Part shown: positions 35,079-46,489 of the stretch, piece by piece | How positions within the stretch are numbered: position 1 is the first letter of the stretch | How the letters are laid out: each line of letters begins with the position of its first letter | NCBI GenBank assembly: GCA_037957365.1 | Contig: JARHVA010003168.1 | Location: 882,501 to 946,500 of the forward strand | Length of the DNA: 64,000 nucleotides | Reading direction: 5' to 3' | Origin: Torreya grandis | Lineage: Eukaryota; Streptophyta; Pinopsida; Cupressales; Taxaceae | Notes under the pieces: generated by a model | Seen by the model: the letters and a program-made list of their open reading frames with translations, nothing else | Database searches by the model: none | Told to the model about the DNA's origin: nothing | Translations under genes and position numbers: made by a program

Positions 35079-36448
35079 TGTTAGTGCCTAAAATTGCACT
35101 AGGAAATTTTGGGGCCCTTGAAAATTAGATTTTTAATCACATGTTTCTTAAGATAATAAAATTCATATGAGATTGGCTATGTCATCTATGTTGAGACATC
35201 CGTGAACTTTCCAAAGGATAGTTTAGGTATGACATGATATACTTTCTCTAGTTCCAAAATATGTTTCTCACTGGGGAAGTTTATTCAATAGTAGTATTTG
35301 AATGTTTTCAAGTGTATATTATGGTGATGCCTTAAAGGCAACATGAGAAGCTTTGTATCCCTAGAGGAAATGGCATGGCCTTATTGCAAATTCAATAGTT
35401 TTGATTATTGAAAGATTCTAAGTTTTTTTTAGTTTCAGGGTAATCTTAATCTCCTCCCCATTATAAAATTATGGTGCAAAGGTGAGTAAATTATTGATAA
35501 TCTAAGCTCACATCTGACTAAGACATGTGGTGGATCCTTAGGGGTTTTTATGTTTTAGATCCTCTTTAAGAATTTTCCAACTTAGTTTTGTTAGCAAGGT
35601 GAAAAAAAATCCTAGGGGATAAGTGTCTGAATACATTATATTGATGGATATGACATGTATCAATGCCTCAATATTTTTTAAGTCTCGGGCCCTTCTAAAG
35701 ATTGCCCCACCTTTCTTTCAGTGGTCATGGTTCAAAAAGTCTCTAAAGTGTAGGCACCAGAGCATGTAAATCAAATTGGAGACACATGGTAGGCTCTTAG
35801 TGATTTATGAATAATGGGCTTTTTCCAAAGATTTCCTCACTTGGAAATTAGGCAAACTTTCAAATGGTCCCTAAAGACCAAATGCCCAAGATAATGACAC
35901 GTGGAATTTTTTTGTTATATTAATAATTCAAGTGGTATCACACTAATGTAACAAATGAGATGACAATGGAGAAGGTATGAAAACCCCTAATAATCTAGGA
36001 AGGTGATAAAAGGTAAAGTATTGCTTAAGCATGCCTACATTGCATAGAAGAAAAGCATCAGCATGCTTCCATCCATTTTTCAAAAATGGGTTGCTAGAGT
36101 AATAAATGTGGTGGTTGGTGATTAGTAATTTAGCTTCAATTCATTAATGGTAACTCTAATATTAATGAGAAGGAGATTATAACTAAGCATCTATCTTCAT
36201 TTTGAATTCACCTATAGCATTCAGAGTGATTTGTGCATTGAAAGTGAACTACAGTGAGAAGAATTATGATCAAAAGTATATTCCTCAAGGTTTTTCTAAC
36301 TCCATTTGCATGTGACCATCATGATTACTAGTAAGTGCTCATAAATTATTTGGTGTTGTGAAGGAGAGTTATAATGTGTTTGTATTATAGTTATTATGAG
36401 GAATTTATCGTAAGATTAGAAGTTATGCACTTTGTAAGTCAAGTAGTA
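35079..36448 (+). repeat. LTR-like region of D, upstream of ORFx
   Basis: Non-coding, and collinear with 60952-62331 (shared phrases TTTTGGGGCCC, GAGATTGGCTATGTCATCTATGTTG). It begins with a TG-type LTR terminus. No clear TATA box is visible. Confidence 0.65.
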
Positions 36449-39330
36449 ATGGCTTCATCCTCTACATCAGTGAAGAGTAGTATCACGTCTATGTTAGATG
36501 AAACTAGAGAAATAGATGTTTAGTGGTTAGATTTCATAGATATATTGATTATTTTATAGCAAAAAAATACCCTTCTATTTTTTTCCAACCTTGGCATGAG
36601 TTACATGGTCCCCATAGTATCATTTCCTCTTGCAACCCCATATCCTAAACTAGTTATTGCATGTGCCAAGGTTTATCAACTAGATACTAGGATTATCATA
36701 GATGGGAGCCAATAAGTTGTGTGATAATTCACACTTGAGTCCCTTAGTGCCATGCTTTGAATCCCCCATTAGCCCAAGAGCATCACACTTACCCTGAAAG
36801 AGTGTCAATAGTATGCAGACACAAATGATAAGATGGTGTGGGATATTGTGAATTTATTCTAGCTAGTTAGGAAGAGGTAGAAGGCCTCCTAGTTATTGAA
36901 GAGCTTGAAATTTGTAGAGTTCAATGATTTTCCTCAATATGTGATTACCATGGTTGCCAAGATCTATGGGGTGCCCACTATAGATAAATTTGAACCATGG
37001 ATGTTTTTGATTCTCATGTGCATGTTGAAAGGGTAGAAGAAGCTTGACTAGGGAACCATCCTAAGAAATAATCTACATAACTAGATCATACAATTATGCT
37101 ATGTCATTTAATCGAATGTTAATTTCATAGGTACCTTCTATATGTCTTCATATTTGATGTATAACATGGTACATAATAGGACCTTCTTGGGTCTCACAAA
37201 GAACCTCTTAGGGTTGAGGATATATGAGATTTACCCAGAGGTCACATTAGAAGGATTCAAAAACAAATTATATAAGGTGTAAAATTATTTATTCAATGCC
37301 TTGATGAGTGTTTTATTCCCTCTAAGAAACTTGAACAGGATGACCAAGATGGCCAGGGAAGTAATCGATAGATTTGGTTCCTCTTACATCCAGTTCAAGA
37401 TTTTCATGTATATCAGGGTGAGTGGTTATTTGAGGGCCCCTCATAATCTACTGAGATACATTGATGACAAGGTGGTCATTATGGAATTATATAGGTAGAT
37501 GGTGTACTTGTATGAAATTATTGTAGCCAAGAAGGTAAACAATCCTTTCAAGTTGCCATTAGAAATAGGATATTATACATATCCTTCTATAGCTAAGGTG
37601 AAAGGATTAGAGTAAGAAATGGGCATCTATATGATTGCAAAGATGCAACCAAGGCCCAACTATGATATTAGTTGGTTAGTAAATGTTGTAGTGAGTTTAG
37701 TATTTCACTAATTGCATTATGAGGATATATGGTTTGAGTGCACCACAGAGGAGTAGGTAAGGAAAATTGATTATATGAGACTCACAGTGTAATAAATCCT
37801 TTCTTATAACATTGCTCAGATCCCCAAAGATATGGTGGCTAATAGAATGACAATGGCAGCTATGTACATGAATAAAAATATCAAAGTTTAACCCATAGTG
37901 TACATGGATTTTAGTAGCCCAAAGACTAACTCCTTTTCATGGAGGGCCTTCCCACTCATGAGAAGGACATTTAGGTGGCTAAAGGAGCATGGGGTCAATA
38001 TTAGTGCCTATGACACCCTATCCCTCTAAGAACTTAGATAGGTAGTAGAGGTTAAGGTATTCTTATAAGTATACATAGGTGATCCTTTGGCACCATCAAT
38101 GATGGTTAAGGGAAAGGGGAAGTGAAAGACCAATGCTATCAGCTTCTCCAAGAATGTTGATGTAGAGTTACTAACAACTTCCCAATCTAAAATAGGTATG
38201 TCATTTTAAAAAATAACTAGCCTAGCTAGAAATTATGACAAGATAATCATAGGGGAGGTGTATCTAGCAAGTGTCACCCCCATATCCATCTCAGCTAAGG
38301 GATCCCCCATAATGTCAACAACCCCAGTCATTGTCCCACTTGCCCCACTAGTGTAGTAGTTAGAAGCTAGTTTTTCCCTAAATACTTACACAAAGAAGAG
38401 GGGAGAGGAAGAAGAGTCATATAAATCAAGGCCAAAGAGGTTTAATAAATAATTAAAACCTCTAATAGGGAGCCTAAAGAAAAGGAAAGAAGTACTGTTT
38501 AAGGACCTGCAGCAAAGTAGCAAGAAGAGAGGTCTTCATATGCCAAGAAAGTAAGGAATATGAGTGATAAAGAAGACTCAGATGAGGAAAGGCCAATCAT
38601 TGAGGTGATGAATAAATAATGGGCCTTCAATCCTTACTAAGTGAAAACTAGGCATTGGACTCTAAGGGAAAAACCATAAACCCCAGTGAAGCCCCTAGTT
38701 GTAAGTTTATTTAAACAACAAGAACCACTAGAGGTGGGAGTAAAAGGTGATGAAGAAGATGTTTTAGACTTAGATGACCCTTTATCCTTTGATGATGTGC
38801 TATAAGTCAAGCTTGAGGTGGCCATGTAGGTCCATGAGCCCTAAGAAATGGAGATGGTCTCCTCAAACATAGATTCATTTTTGGAGAGTGTTATCACACA
38901 ACCACTAAGCCAATTCAAGGGTGGTGAAGTTAGAGATATATAGGTGTCTAGGGAGAAAGTTGGGGAGAAGATAACATAATAAGTACATTTTCCCACTAGT
39001 AGTGAAAATTTGGAGGCATAATTAAAAAAATAAACAAGTGTCACAATAGCTATTGAAGTAGTACCAATTGTCCTCCCCCCAATGACATCATGCTCAACAC
39101 TAGAGGTGGGATTTGGTGTTAAGGAAGGTAGGGGATAAAGAATACAAATGGGTACCCCTACCCATTAAAAAGTAAATAAAGGAGTGGATCAAGTGATTGG
39201 AGTTGCTAAGGGGGGAACCTCTAGAGGTAATACTATGATTTAAGTACCCTAGGACTTCCTTTCCCACATCAAAGTCCATGATCCTATAAGACCCAAAGAA
39301 GTCAAAGCCATGATTGGTGATGATTCACCT
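36449..39330 (+). pseudogene. ORFx of family D, left copy, 5' part
   Basis: The ATG (36449) is conserved at 62332 in the second copy. A long reading frame with TAG and other stops follows. The order of motifs matches family A ORFx: a YMSSY block (37139-37153), then 264 bases after its last Tyr codon an IRVSGY block (R codon at 37415). Farther on, the sequence becomes Lys/Glu/Ser-rich (38380-38800). Element E interrupts it at 39331 and the rest is at 50552-52111. With E removed it spans about 4.4 kb. The function is unknown, and the homology to A ORFx is seen in motifs and spacing only. Confidence 0.6.
39326..39330. other. Target site duplication of E, left
   Basis: CACCT before the E LTR. 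The right partner is CACGT (50547-50551), four of five bases matching. Confidence 0.6.
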
Positions 39331-39377
39331 TGTTGTCCCAAAAATGAGTGATATATTTTGGAAACAAATGGGTTTAA

Positions 39378-39516
39378 TGGTTCAAAGGTTCAATGAGTAG
39401 TTGGTTCAATGCGGTTGGTTCAAACGGTCAATTGAATGAGCAGAACACAAGATTGAACTGTTGAACTGTTGAACCAAATTTGGTTCAATCCGTTAGTTCA
39501 ATCGAGAGGTTTAAAG
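39378..39516. repeat. GGTTCAA / TTGAACC word cluster in E LTR
   Basis: At least five GGTTCAA and several TTGAAC(C/T) copies occur in about 140 bp. The right LTR has an even longer cluster (about 48020-48460). Confidence 0.75.
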
Positions 39517-39924
39517 GATTGCCCCAAAGCCCAAAGGGAAAGTACCCTTGTAGAGGGTAGTGAACCAAAGGTGAGTGCCCTTGTGGAGGGTAGGTGATGA
39601 GAAAAATGGACCATTGCAAAAGGTTGAAAAGGTAAGATTTTCTTTAGAAAAATGAACAAGGCATAAAAGCAGAAAAGGCAAAGGAAAGGTTTCCTTCAAA
39701 CAAAATGTCTGAAGGAATTACGTTTTGTTTGAAGGAATTCCTTCAAACATTTTGTCTAAAGGAATTAACTCAAAGGAATTAACTCGAAGATCACCCTAAG
39801 GACCTCGAAGGGTAGGTACCCTTATGGGGGGATTTTAGTGACCAGAAAATGGACCTTCTCAAGGCCCGAAGGGATACCTTCCCTTTGAGAAGTTCCAAAG
39901 ACATTAAGGACCATGATTGATTTC

Positions 39925-40030
39925 TATGGACTCTACAGGCTCATTTCTATGGACTCTTCAAGCTCATTTCTATGGACTCTGTAGGCTCATTTCTATGGAC
40001 TCTACAGGCTCATTTCTATGAACTCTGTAA
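39925..40030 (+). repeat. 23-bp minisatellite in left E LTR
   Basis: About 4-5 units of AGGCTCATTTCTATGGACTC plus three variable bases. Confidence 0.85.
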
Positions 40031-41628
40031 GTTTGATTCTATGGACTTGTTTCTATGAAATTTGCATACATATTTCTACAGACTCTTTCAAATCTTGAGA
40101 GACTTAGAGACAACAAAGGCTTCTAAGGAAGAAGATGAATCATTGAACCTTAAACCAAAATGGTTCATAGGCTCAACAAGTTCAACAATTCAAAGAAAGC
40201 CCTAAGCAAAAGAAAGAAGTGTAAGATTCTAAAGACCAGTTCAAGGAGAAGATTCAAGAGAATGAACCAAAGAAGTGACAAAACCAAAGAACTAAGGAGG
40301 CCACCCAAACCATTGAAATAGTGAACCTTTGACATCCCCATGATTATCAAATTCAAGATAATGAAATATCCATTGATTTTCAAATATGGCACAAAACTTG
40401 AAAATAAACTCAGTGACCAGCTGAAGAAGGAGCCAAAAGAGCCAGAAAAAGGGAAAAGATAGCTCAGGAGCTCAAATTGTAATAGGAAAGAGGGAAAGAC
40501 TAGAAATATCTATGTAGAAGTTATTCTAGTAGGTGGAACAGTCCACTAAGTAGATATTTGAGTTTCCAAACATTAAAGGCGCGGCCTGTTTGTCTCCTTT
40601 GGAGTAAAGGTGAAGTGGATAACTACGTAGACATCAGGAAAAGGACTAGACAACCCATGCTAAGGACAAGACATTTGAGATAAATCAACATGCCACAGTT
40701 AAGGTGGCCACCCTGTTTCAACATGGTCCTTTGACAAAACTAAAAATGCATTCAAGGAATTGAATGCAACATGGGCCACTCCATGTAATAAAGTGCCAAG
40801 CCTTTCTTGGATACTATATATTATATTCTCTTACTTTATGTAAAGGAGATATTTTTGATTACAGAAGCAAAACTCTACCAAAATTGAGAGGTGATTACTA
40901 AGACTTTGAGCTCAGATTGTTAATCATATTTCTTTGTTTGAATGAGAAAGCAAGTTACTTTTAGACTTTGTGCTATTATAGCTTGTGTCATTTTTAGGAG
41001 ATTGTTCTTATGTCTATCTTCTAAATTCATTCTTGTCTAGTTAATGAAATAATCAAAATCAGTAGAAGTAATCAGGAAGGTGTCCTAATGCTAATGGTGG
41101 AAAGACTTTGTGTTGCCATAATTGTCTTTAGTGTGTTTGTCTATTTTTTGTTCCCATGTAAAGGGCCTTAGGATGACTTTTTTCCCTCATTGTCCTTCAT
41201 ATTTCACTCTTGGGAAGTCGAGCTAGAGACTTTGTGCTACATCTCAGTCTACTGGCTACTCTACCCACGTTACCAGTTATTTTATACCCACCTGAAAGGA
41301 TTTTTGCTGTTAGCTATAGGCCACTTCAAAAAGAAGAGAAGTGCCTCCTGTCATTTCACCAAGATTTCTCCTTTGGATGTGAACATCATCTTTTAAAAAG
41401 AGAGAGATGCATGGTATTTTCCTACCCATGAGTGTTTTTTTATACTTATATATATAGTATATAACTCCTCATATTTATAGGGAACCTCCCCTTGATGAGA
41501 AGAGAGATCTGTCCCCTTTTGATGTGGTAAACCTACTCATTTGGCCGACTGATCTCCCTATGCTATGGTTTAAGAGACCTATTTTTCCCATCAGTTAGTT
41601 GGTGATAGAATATTCACCAACATTTTTT

Positions 41629-41646
41629 TAGTGACTTATCTGGGGA
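41629..41646 (+). other. Primer binding site of E (degenerate)
   Basis: TAGTGACTTATCTGGGGA follows the LTR end. It is close to the TGGTGACTCT.[CT]TGGGGA type and is derived by transitions. Confidence 0.6.
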
Positions 41647-41760
41647 TTGATGAGCAGTTCCTACCCTTATCCATTATATACTCTGGTGACTCTAGTCTGT
41701 GTCTTAACCATTATCATTATAGCCTTAACACTTTCCTCTAGCTCCATGCCAATAGTTTTT

Positions 41761-41778
41761 TGGTGACTCTATTGGGGA
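41761..41778 (+). other. Second PBS-like sequence of E
   Basis: TGGTGACTCTATTGGGGA lies 132 bp after the first and is preceded by sequence like the LTR end (CCAATAGTTTTT). It is better preserved than the first. It suggests a local duplication of the LTR/PBS junction. Confidence 0.6.
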
Positions 41779-42097
41779 TAGAGCATGTAGTTTGAAGCCT
41801 CAAGCTTCAAGCTAAAGTAGGACCAGTTATTTTCCATTTTTATTTTACAATCTGATAACTCCATGCTATACTAAAAGATAGAGAGCCCAAGGTGTTATTG
41901 ACCTTATTTTTGAGTTGGTGAAGTAGGGTAATTTCAATTTGTTCCCTCCCCAACTTCAAGTTTAACGATCTAGGAGTGTTCTTCCTACCCATACCAGGTC
42001 ACCAATACAAGGCAGAACTTCCTTTTCTACCATTAGCAGAGCTTTGCCTATACATACTCCACCCAAATTTGTTATCCCACTTTTCCATAATCAAATC

Positions 42098-42895
42098 ATG
42101 GTGGCTCAAGGCCCCTGGGGTAACTCTTTTGGTCCACTCAATCTTACTCCACCTCTACATGAGCTACCATGCAGTTCAAGGAAGAATTTCCCCAAATTCT
42201 TAGGTGTTGTTACAGACTAGTTCTACCATCTGCAGGCTCAGTCAGTGACTGACTGGGACACTCTTAAAGCTAAATTTGAAGCCAAGTTCAAGCCTATAGA
42301 AAATGCACATTCCTTGCTAGCCCAGCTCACATAGATGAAGAAGGAACCTCATGAACCTATGAGGGACTTCATTTCTAAGTTTGACAAGCTAAGGAACTAG
42401 ATTCCTACCATTGCTCAGCCAACACTTAAAAACCTTAAATGCTTCTTTGTCAACTCACAGCTACCTAAAGTGAGTTTTTTATTGAGATGGGCTGGTCACA
42501 TAGACCTTACTATAGCTCACGATTTGGCTATTGAGGTATAAGATGACCTTATCTTGGAAGGAAAGATAAGGAGAGATCCTAACAGAGGTAGATCCTCTTC
42601 ATCTTCTAAATACTCACCTACAGTCACCACTGATCCAATGGTGTAGAAGCTAGCAAACAAGTTGTTAGCTCTTAGAAAGCAAATGGTGTAAGGGATGTCA
42701 TCTACAATTTCATACAGAGATGTACGAAGGAGGACATTCCCCAATCAGTCATATCAAAGTAATGCTACCAAGAATCAAGGGCAACCCAATCATATTTCTC
42801 CCCTATATGAGAACCTTGCCATAGAAGCACCTCCAACCAATTCAGTAGTTCGATATCTCGAAGCAAAAGTAGATTTTGCCTTCTAACCTGAGTTG
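42098..42895 (+). pseudogene. gag: gag of element E
   Basis: One frame can be followed from an ATG at 42098 through TAG stops. It reads KNFPKFLG (about 42180-42203), then TDWDTLKAKFEAKF (about 42247-42288) and MRDFISKFDKLR (about 42360-42395), the typical gypsy capsid pattern, ending in a basic, Ser-rich tail. No zinc knuckle is obvious. The protein would build the particle. Stops at Gln positions (e.g. LT*MKK) inactivate it. An overlapping ORF (41976-42203) in another frame is a shadow. Confidence 0.68.
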
Positions 42896-43479
42896 AACCC
42901 AGAAGATGATGTTAATCTCTTCATGGAGGGAGAAGAAGAATTAGCTGGCGACTCCAACATTAGTTTCCTGAATTACCAGGATGAACCCATAAATGAAGGT
43001 AAAGGAGCTAAGGGATCATATCATACACTGTGTTCACCTAGTCCAAGAATCAATTAGCCCAACAAGCCCATAAATAAAAAATGGGAGAAGGATCTTAGCC
43101 TATAATTTCAATTGCTAAGTGGGGAACCAGTCTACCTTTTCAAGAAAAGGACCCAGTGATCACAAAAAAGGTAAATACATCAAGCACTCCTTCATCTTCA
43201 ACTTAAATTACATAGACTAGTGCCACCCCTCCTAAAAATTAGAAGGATGAACTCCTATTCACCGTTCATAATCCATTTTAGACATTTGACATAGTTGACC
43301 ATGTCAAGAAAACTAAGATCCAAATGTCTGAATTTGAATTTATGTAATCCAACCCTAAGTAGTTGGATAAGTTAGTGGAATGTGTGAAGAATAGAACCAT
43401 CCTTATAAGACCATCTATTCCAAAGGTGAATTCCACGTCCACCTAGAACAACCTTGTCATTACTCCTCATGCTGCTCCT
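42896..43479 (+). pseudogene. Gag-protease linker of E
   Basis: Acidic and polar decayed coding sequence (EGEEELAGD block near 42930) leading to the protease. No domain is recognised. Confidence 0.4.
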
Positions 43480-43970
43480 AAAAGGACTGAACCATTCTAT
43501 GTCTCCCTGCTGATAAATGGACATCAGTTGAATAATTGCATCATAGACTTAGGAGCATCTGACAATGTTATGCCTGCCAAAGTAGTTGAATCCATTGGTC
43601 TCACACTGACTAAGACATTTGGGAGATGTTTCTCTATGGAGAACAAATAAGTGCCACTACTGGGACAAATCAAGGATGCCCAATTTGCATTTGCAACATT
43701 CCTAAACAAGTGAATCAAGATCACTGTCTTGGTGGCTGATGTCCCAACATCATATAGAATCCTTCTTGGGTAGAATTTTTGCAAGGATGTTGGTGGAAAA
43801 TTAAGCATGGACCTCGCTGAGGCAAGAATTCTAGTCAAAGGTGTTATGCAGAGATTACTCCCTGAGAAGGAAGAAAAATACGTGGTCACTCAAACATTAT
43901 CACCTAAAGCTCAAATTATGTTTGAGCCTTCAGGCATGGGTAATTACTTCTTATCCATAGAATAAGTTCA
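43480..43970 (+). pseudogene. Aspartic protease of element E
   Basis: The plus-strand frame reads EPFYVSLLINGHQLNNCIID, then the catalytic LGASDNVMP (Asp codon at 43546-43548), and ends with the SYRILLG flap/strand (about 43753-43772). The D-L-G-A-S active site is intact. Three TAG/TGA stops interrupt the frame, one of them in place of a Trp or Gln near 43650. It would cleave the polyprotein. A reverse-strand ORF over the same bases is a shadow. Confidence 0.72.
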
Positions 43971-44099
43971 TGAGGTGCCTGATGAAGCTCCTAAATACAT
44001 CAACCTGAATATTGGTTTAGATGGAATCGCAGAAGGATTGGTGGAGTGCAGTGAAAGTGTTGAAGAATCTCCCCCTCCAAATGAAGAAGAATCTAATGA

Positions 44100-44505
44100 A
44101 AAATCAGTTTCTAATGGTGTTTGGATTCTAGAATTTGATGGAAGTTATTCCTCTACTAGTTTAAAAGTTAGGATTGTGTTGATATCTCATCAAGGAGATA
44201 TTTTTCCTTTTTCATACAAGTTACAGTTCAATAACACCAACAACATAGCTGAGTATAAATATTTATTGCTTGGATTAAAGGCTACTCAAGACAAAGGCAT
44301 CAAACTCCTTCATACCAAAAGAGATGCTAAGCTAGTGGTTTGTTAGGTAAGGAACCTATATCAAACCAAAAATGAGAGATTGTGTCATTACCACAATCTA
44401 GTCTGAGATCAAATTGAAAGCTTTGATGCTTTCAACATCTTTGCGGTTCCTAGGGAATTTAATGATAGAGTTGATGCTTGGCTATTTTAGCAACTCTCTT
44501 GGTTC
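44100..44505 (+). pseudogene. Additional RNase H (aRNH-like) of element E, before RT
   Basis: Within the 44-kb frame (ORF 43975-44346 and its continuation) the RNase H fold is clear. WILEFDGSYS carries the first Asp (about 44122-44151), NNIAEYKYLLLGL the Glu (about 44240-44278), and KRDAKLVV the next Asp (about 44320-44342). A VPREFNDRVDAW block follows near 44447-44484. All main catalytic positions survive, unlike the RT-linked RNase H of the same element. It continues the protease frame, so it is a polyprotein domain placed between protease and RT. Confidence 0.7.
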
Positions 44506-44798
44506 CTCACCCTAATTTTAAGGGAGATAGGTACACAATCAAACTAGTCTTTTGACCAAGTGTGCCTGACAATACCAATCATTGGCAAGTGTTCAATGGT
44601 GACAACCAAATGATTGCATTATTGGAACAAAAATGAAGCTTTAAATAGATTTACTTTGAAGGCAATGAACTAGCCCCTGAAACAAGTTTAGACATAGGTG
44701 AAGAAGTCTTGTAACTTACAGGAAATAAAATCCCAAAAGGATTGGTTTCCATTGAGAAGTTGTTTGACAAACATGACAGATTCATCAAATAACAACAA

Positions 44799-46165
44799 AT
44801 GGATTCAAGTTCCTCCCAAGAATTTGATAAAATAAATCTAAGTATCAAAGAAAATCCCAAGATGGTGAACATTGGGAAGTACTACACTCAGGAAGAAAAG
44901 TTCAAGTTCACTACTCTGCTCAGCCAGTACATGGATGTCTTAGCATACTCCTATGATGATCTAAAGTCACTTAGGCCTGAAGAAATCTACCATGAGATTC
45001 CTCTCAAGAGTGATTCAATACCTTAGAATAAAAAATTTAGACAGTACAATCCAAAGATATCAGGTACTATTCTATCTAAAATATAAAAAATATTAAATGC
45101 TAAGATAATTTTCCCAATCCATCATTCCACATGGATTGCCAACATAGTACCTATGAGGAAGAAGAATGGTGAAATTTGCCTCTATGTGGATTTCAAGAAC
45201 TTGAATTAGTCATCCTTAAAGGATAAATATCCTTTGCCCATCATGGACCAAGTTCTTCAGACAGTGACCGGTTCAGAGATGTTATCAATGCTAGATAGCT
45301 TCTCAGGATACAGTCAAGTTGAAGTTGGTGAAGCAGACCAGCACAAGACTATCTTCACCACTCATTGGGGCACCTTTGCATATCAAAGAATGTCATTTGG
45401 CTTGATAAATGCTGACACAACTTTCGAAAGAGCTATGGACCTTGTTTTCAAAGATGAGATGGGTAAGTTTATTGTGGTATACCTTGATGACTTAACTATC
45501 TTTTCTAAGCATCACCCTAATCATGTTTGCCATTTGTAACAAGTGATGGAATGCTACTTCTAGAATGGTATTTATCTTAATCCCAAGAAGTATATTTTTG
45601 GAGTAATAGAAGGGAAACTTCTTAGGCACATTGTATCTTGAGAAGGCATAAAGATTGACTTAGATAGAGTCAAGCCCATTTAGGAGCTTACCCTACCTAC
45701 AAGTAAGACTACAGTTCACTCTTTTTTTAGAAAGGTGAATTTTTTATGAAGGTTCATCCCTGATTTTGTTGAGAAGACTCACCACATTGTGAACATGATG
45801 AAGGGAAATGCCACTTTCAACTAGACTAAAGAAGACAAATTGGCATTCCAAGACATGAAGATAACTATTGCTCATGCCCCAATTCTAGTTTGTCTAGATT
45901 ATACTAAAGATTTCACAATATATAGTTATGCTTCTGATCACACACTTTCAACAATTATGGTCCAATAGAATGAAGAAGGTGTGGAATCTCCCATATCCTT
46001 CATGAGTTGTCCTCTCAAAGCTCATGAGCTAAAGTATTCAAACATGGAGAAGAATGCTTATGTAGTGGTAAAGGTAGTGAAGCATTTCTACTTTTACATC
46101 CTGAATTCACACACTACTGGCCTGGTTCTTGACACCACAGTCAAATCCATATTAACTCAATAGGA
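44799..46165 (+). pseudogene. pol: Reverse transcriptase and linked RNase H of element E
   Basis: The pre-RT linker and RT N-terminus (44799-45026) lead to RKKNGEICLYVDF (about 45156-45195). They are followed by a well-preserved palm ORF (45234-45539) with LDSFSGYSQ and the intact YLDD active site (45480-45491). Then come the NPKK thumb and an RNase H near 45915. There the expected catalytic DAS is YAS (SYASDHT), so the first Asp is gone. Stops occur near 45025, 45209, 45537, 45640 and 45680. The frame would encode the DNA polymerase of the element. Confidence 0.82.
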
Positions 46166-46489
46166 GTTTGGAATGACAAGAGGCAATTGGATTGCTAAAA
46201 TCTAAGAGTTTTATATAGTTATCAAACTGATGAAGCTTGTGAGGGGAAAGGGCTTCTATCAATTGATCGCTGACAACAAACCTAAAGAAGTAGGGCATGA
46301 AGAAAAAAAGTGGAAGACACACCAATAGTCCTCTTTGTCTCCACCATGAATGAGTGGTATTCAAGTATTGTTCAATTCCTTACTTATGGTGAGTGTCCCA
46401 CTCACCTGTCTCATAAAGAAAGGAGGACTGTCAAGTTAAAATCTACTAGTTTTGTCCTATGAGACAATGGCCTGTATAACAGGAGACTT

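Larger units (their letters stand above)
39331..41622 (+). repeat. Element E LTR, left
   Basis: It ends ...ATTCACCAACA before the PBS. It is collinear with 48300-50546 of the right LTR. It lacks about 450 bp near its start that the right LTR has (about 47849-48300). It contains a dense set of GGTTCAA words (39378-39495), a 22-bp perfect palindrome (39727-39748) and a 23-bp minisatellite (about 39925-40030). Confidence 0.88.

Noticed and set aside
39378..39516. tRNA-derived SINE suggested by GGTTCAA words
   Set aside because: There is no A box at the right distance, no cloverleaf and no A-tail; the words are simply repeated.
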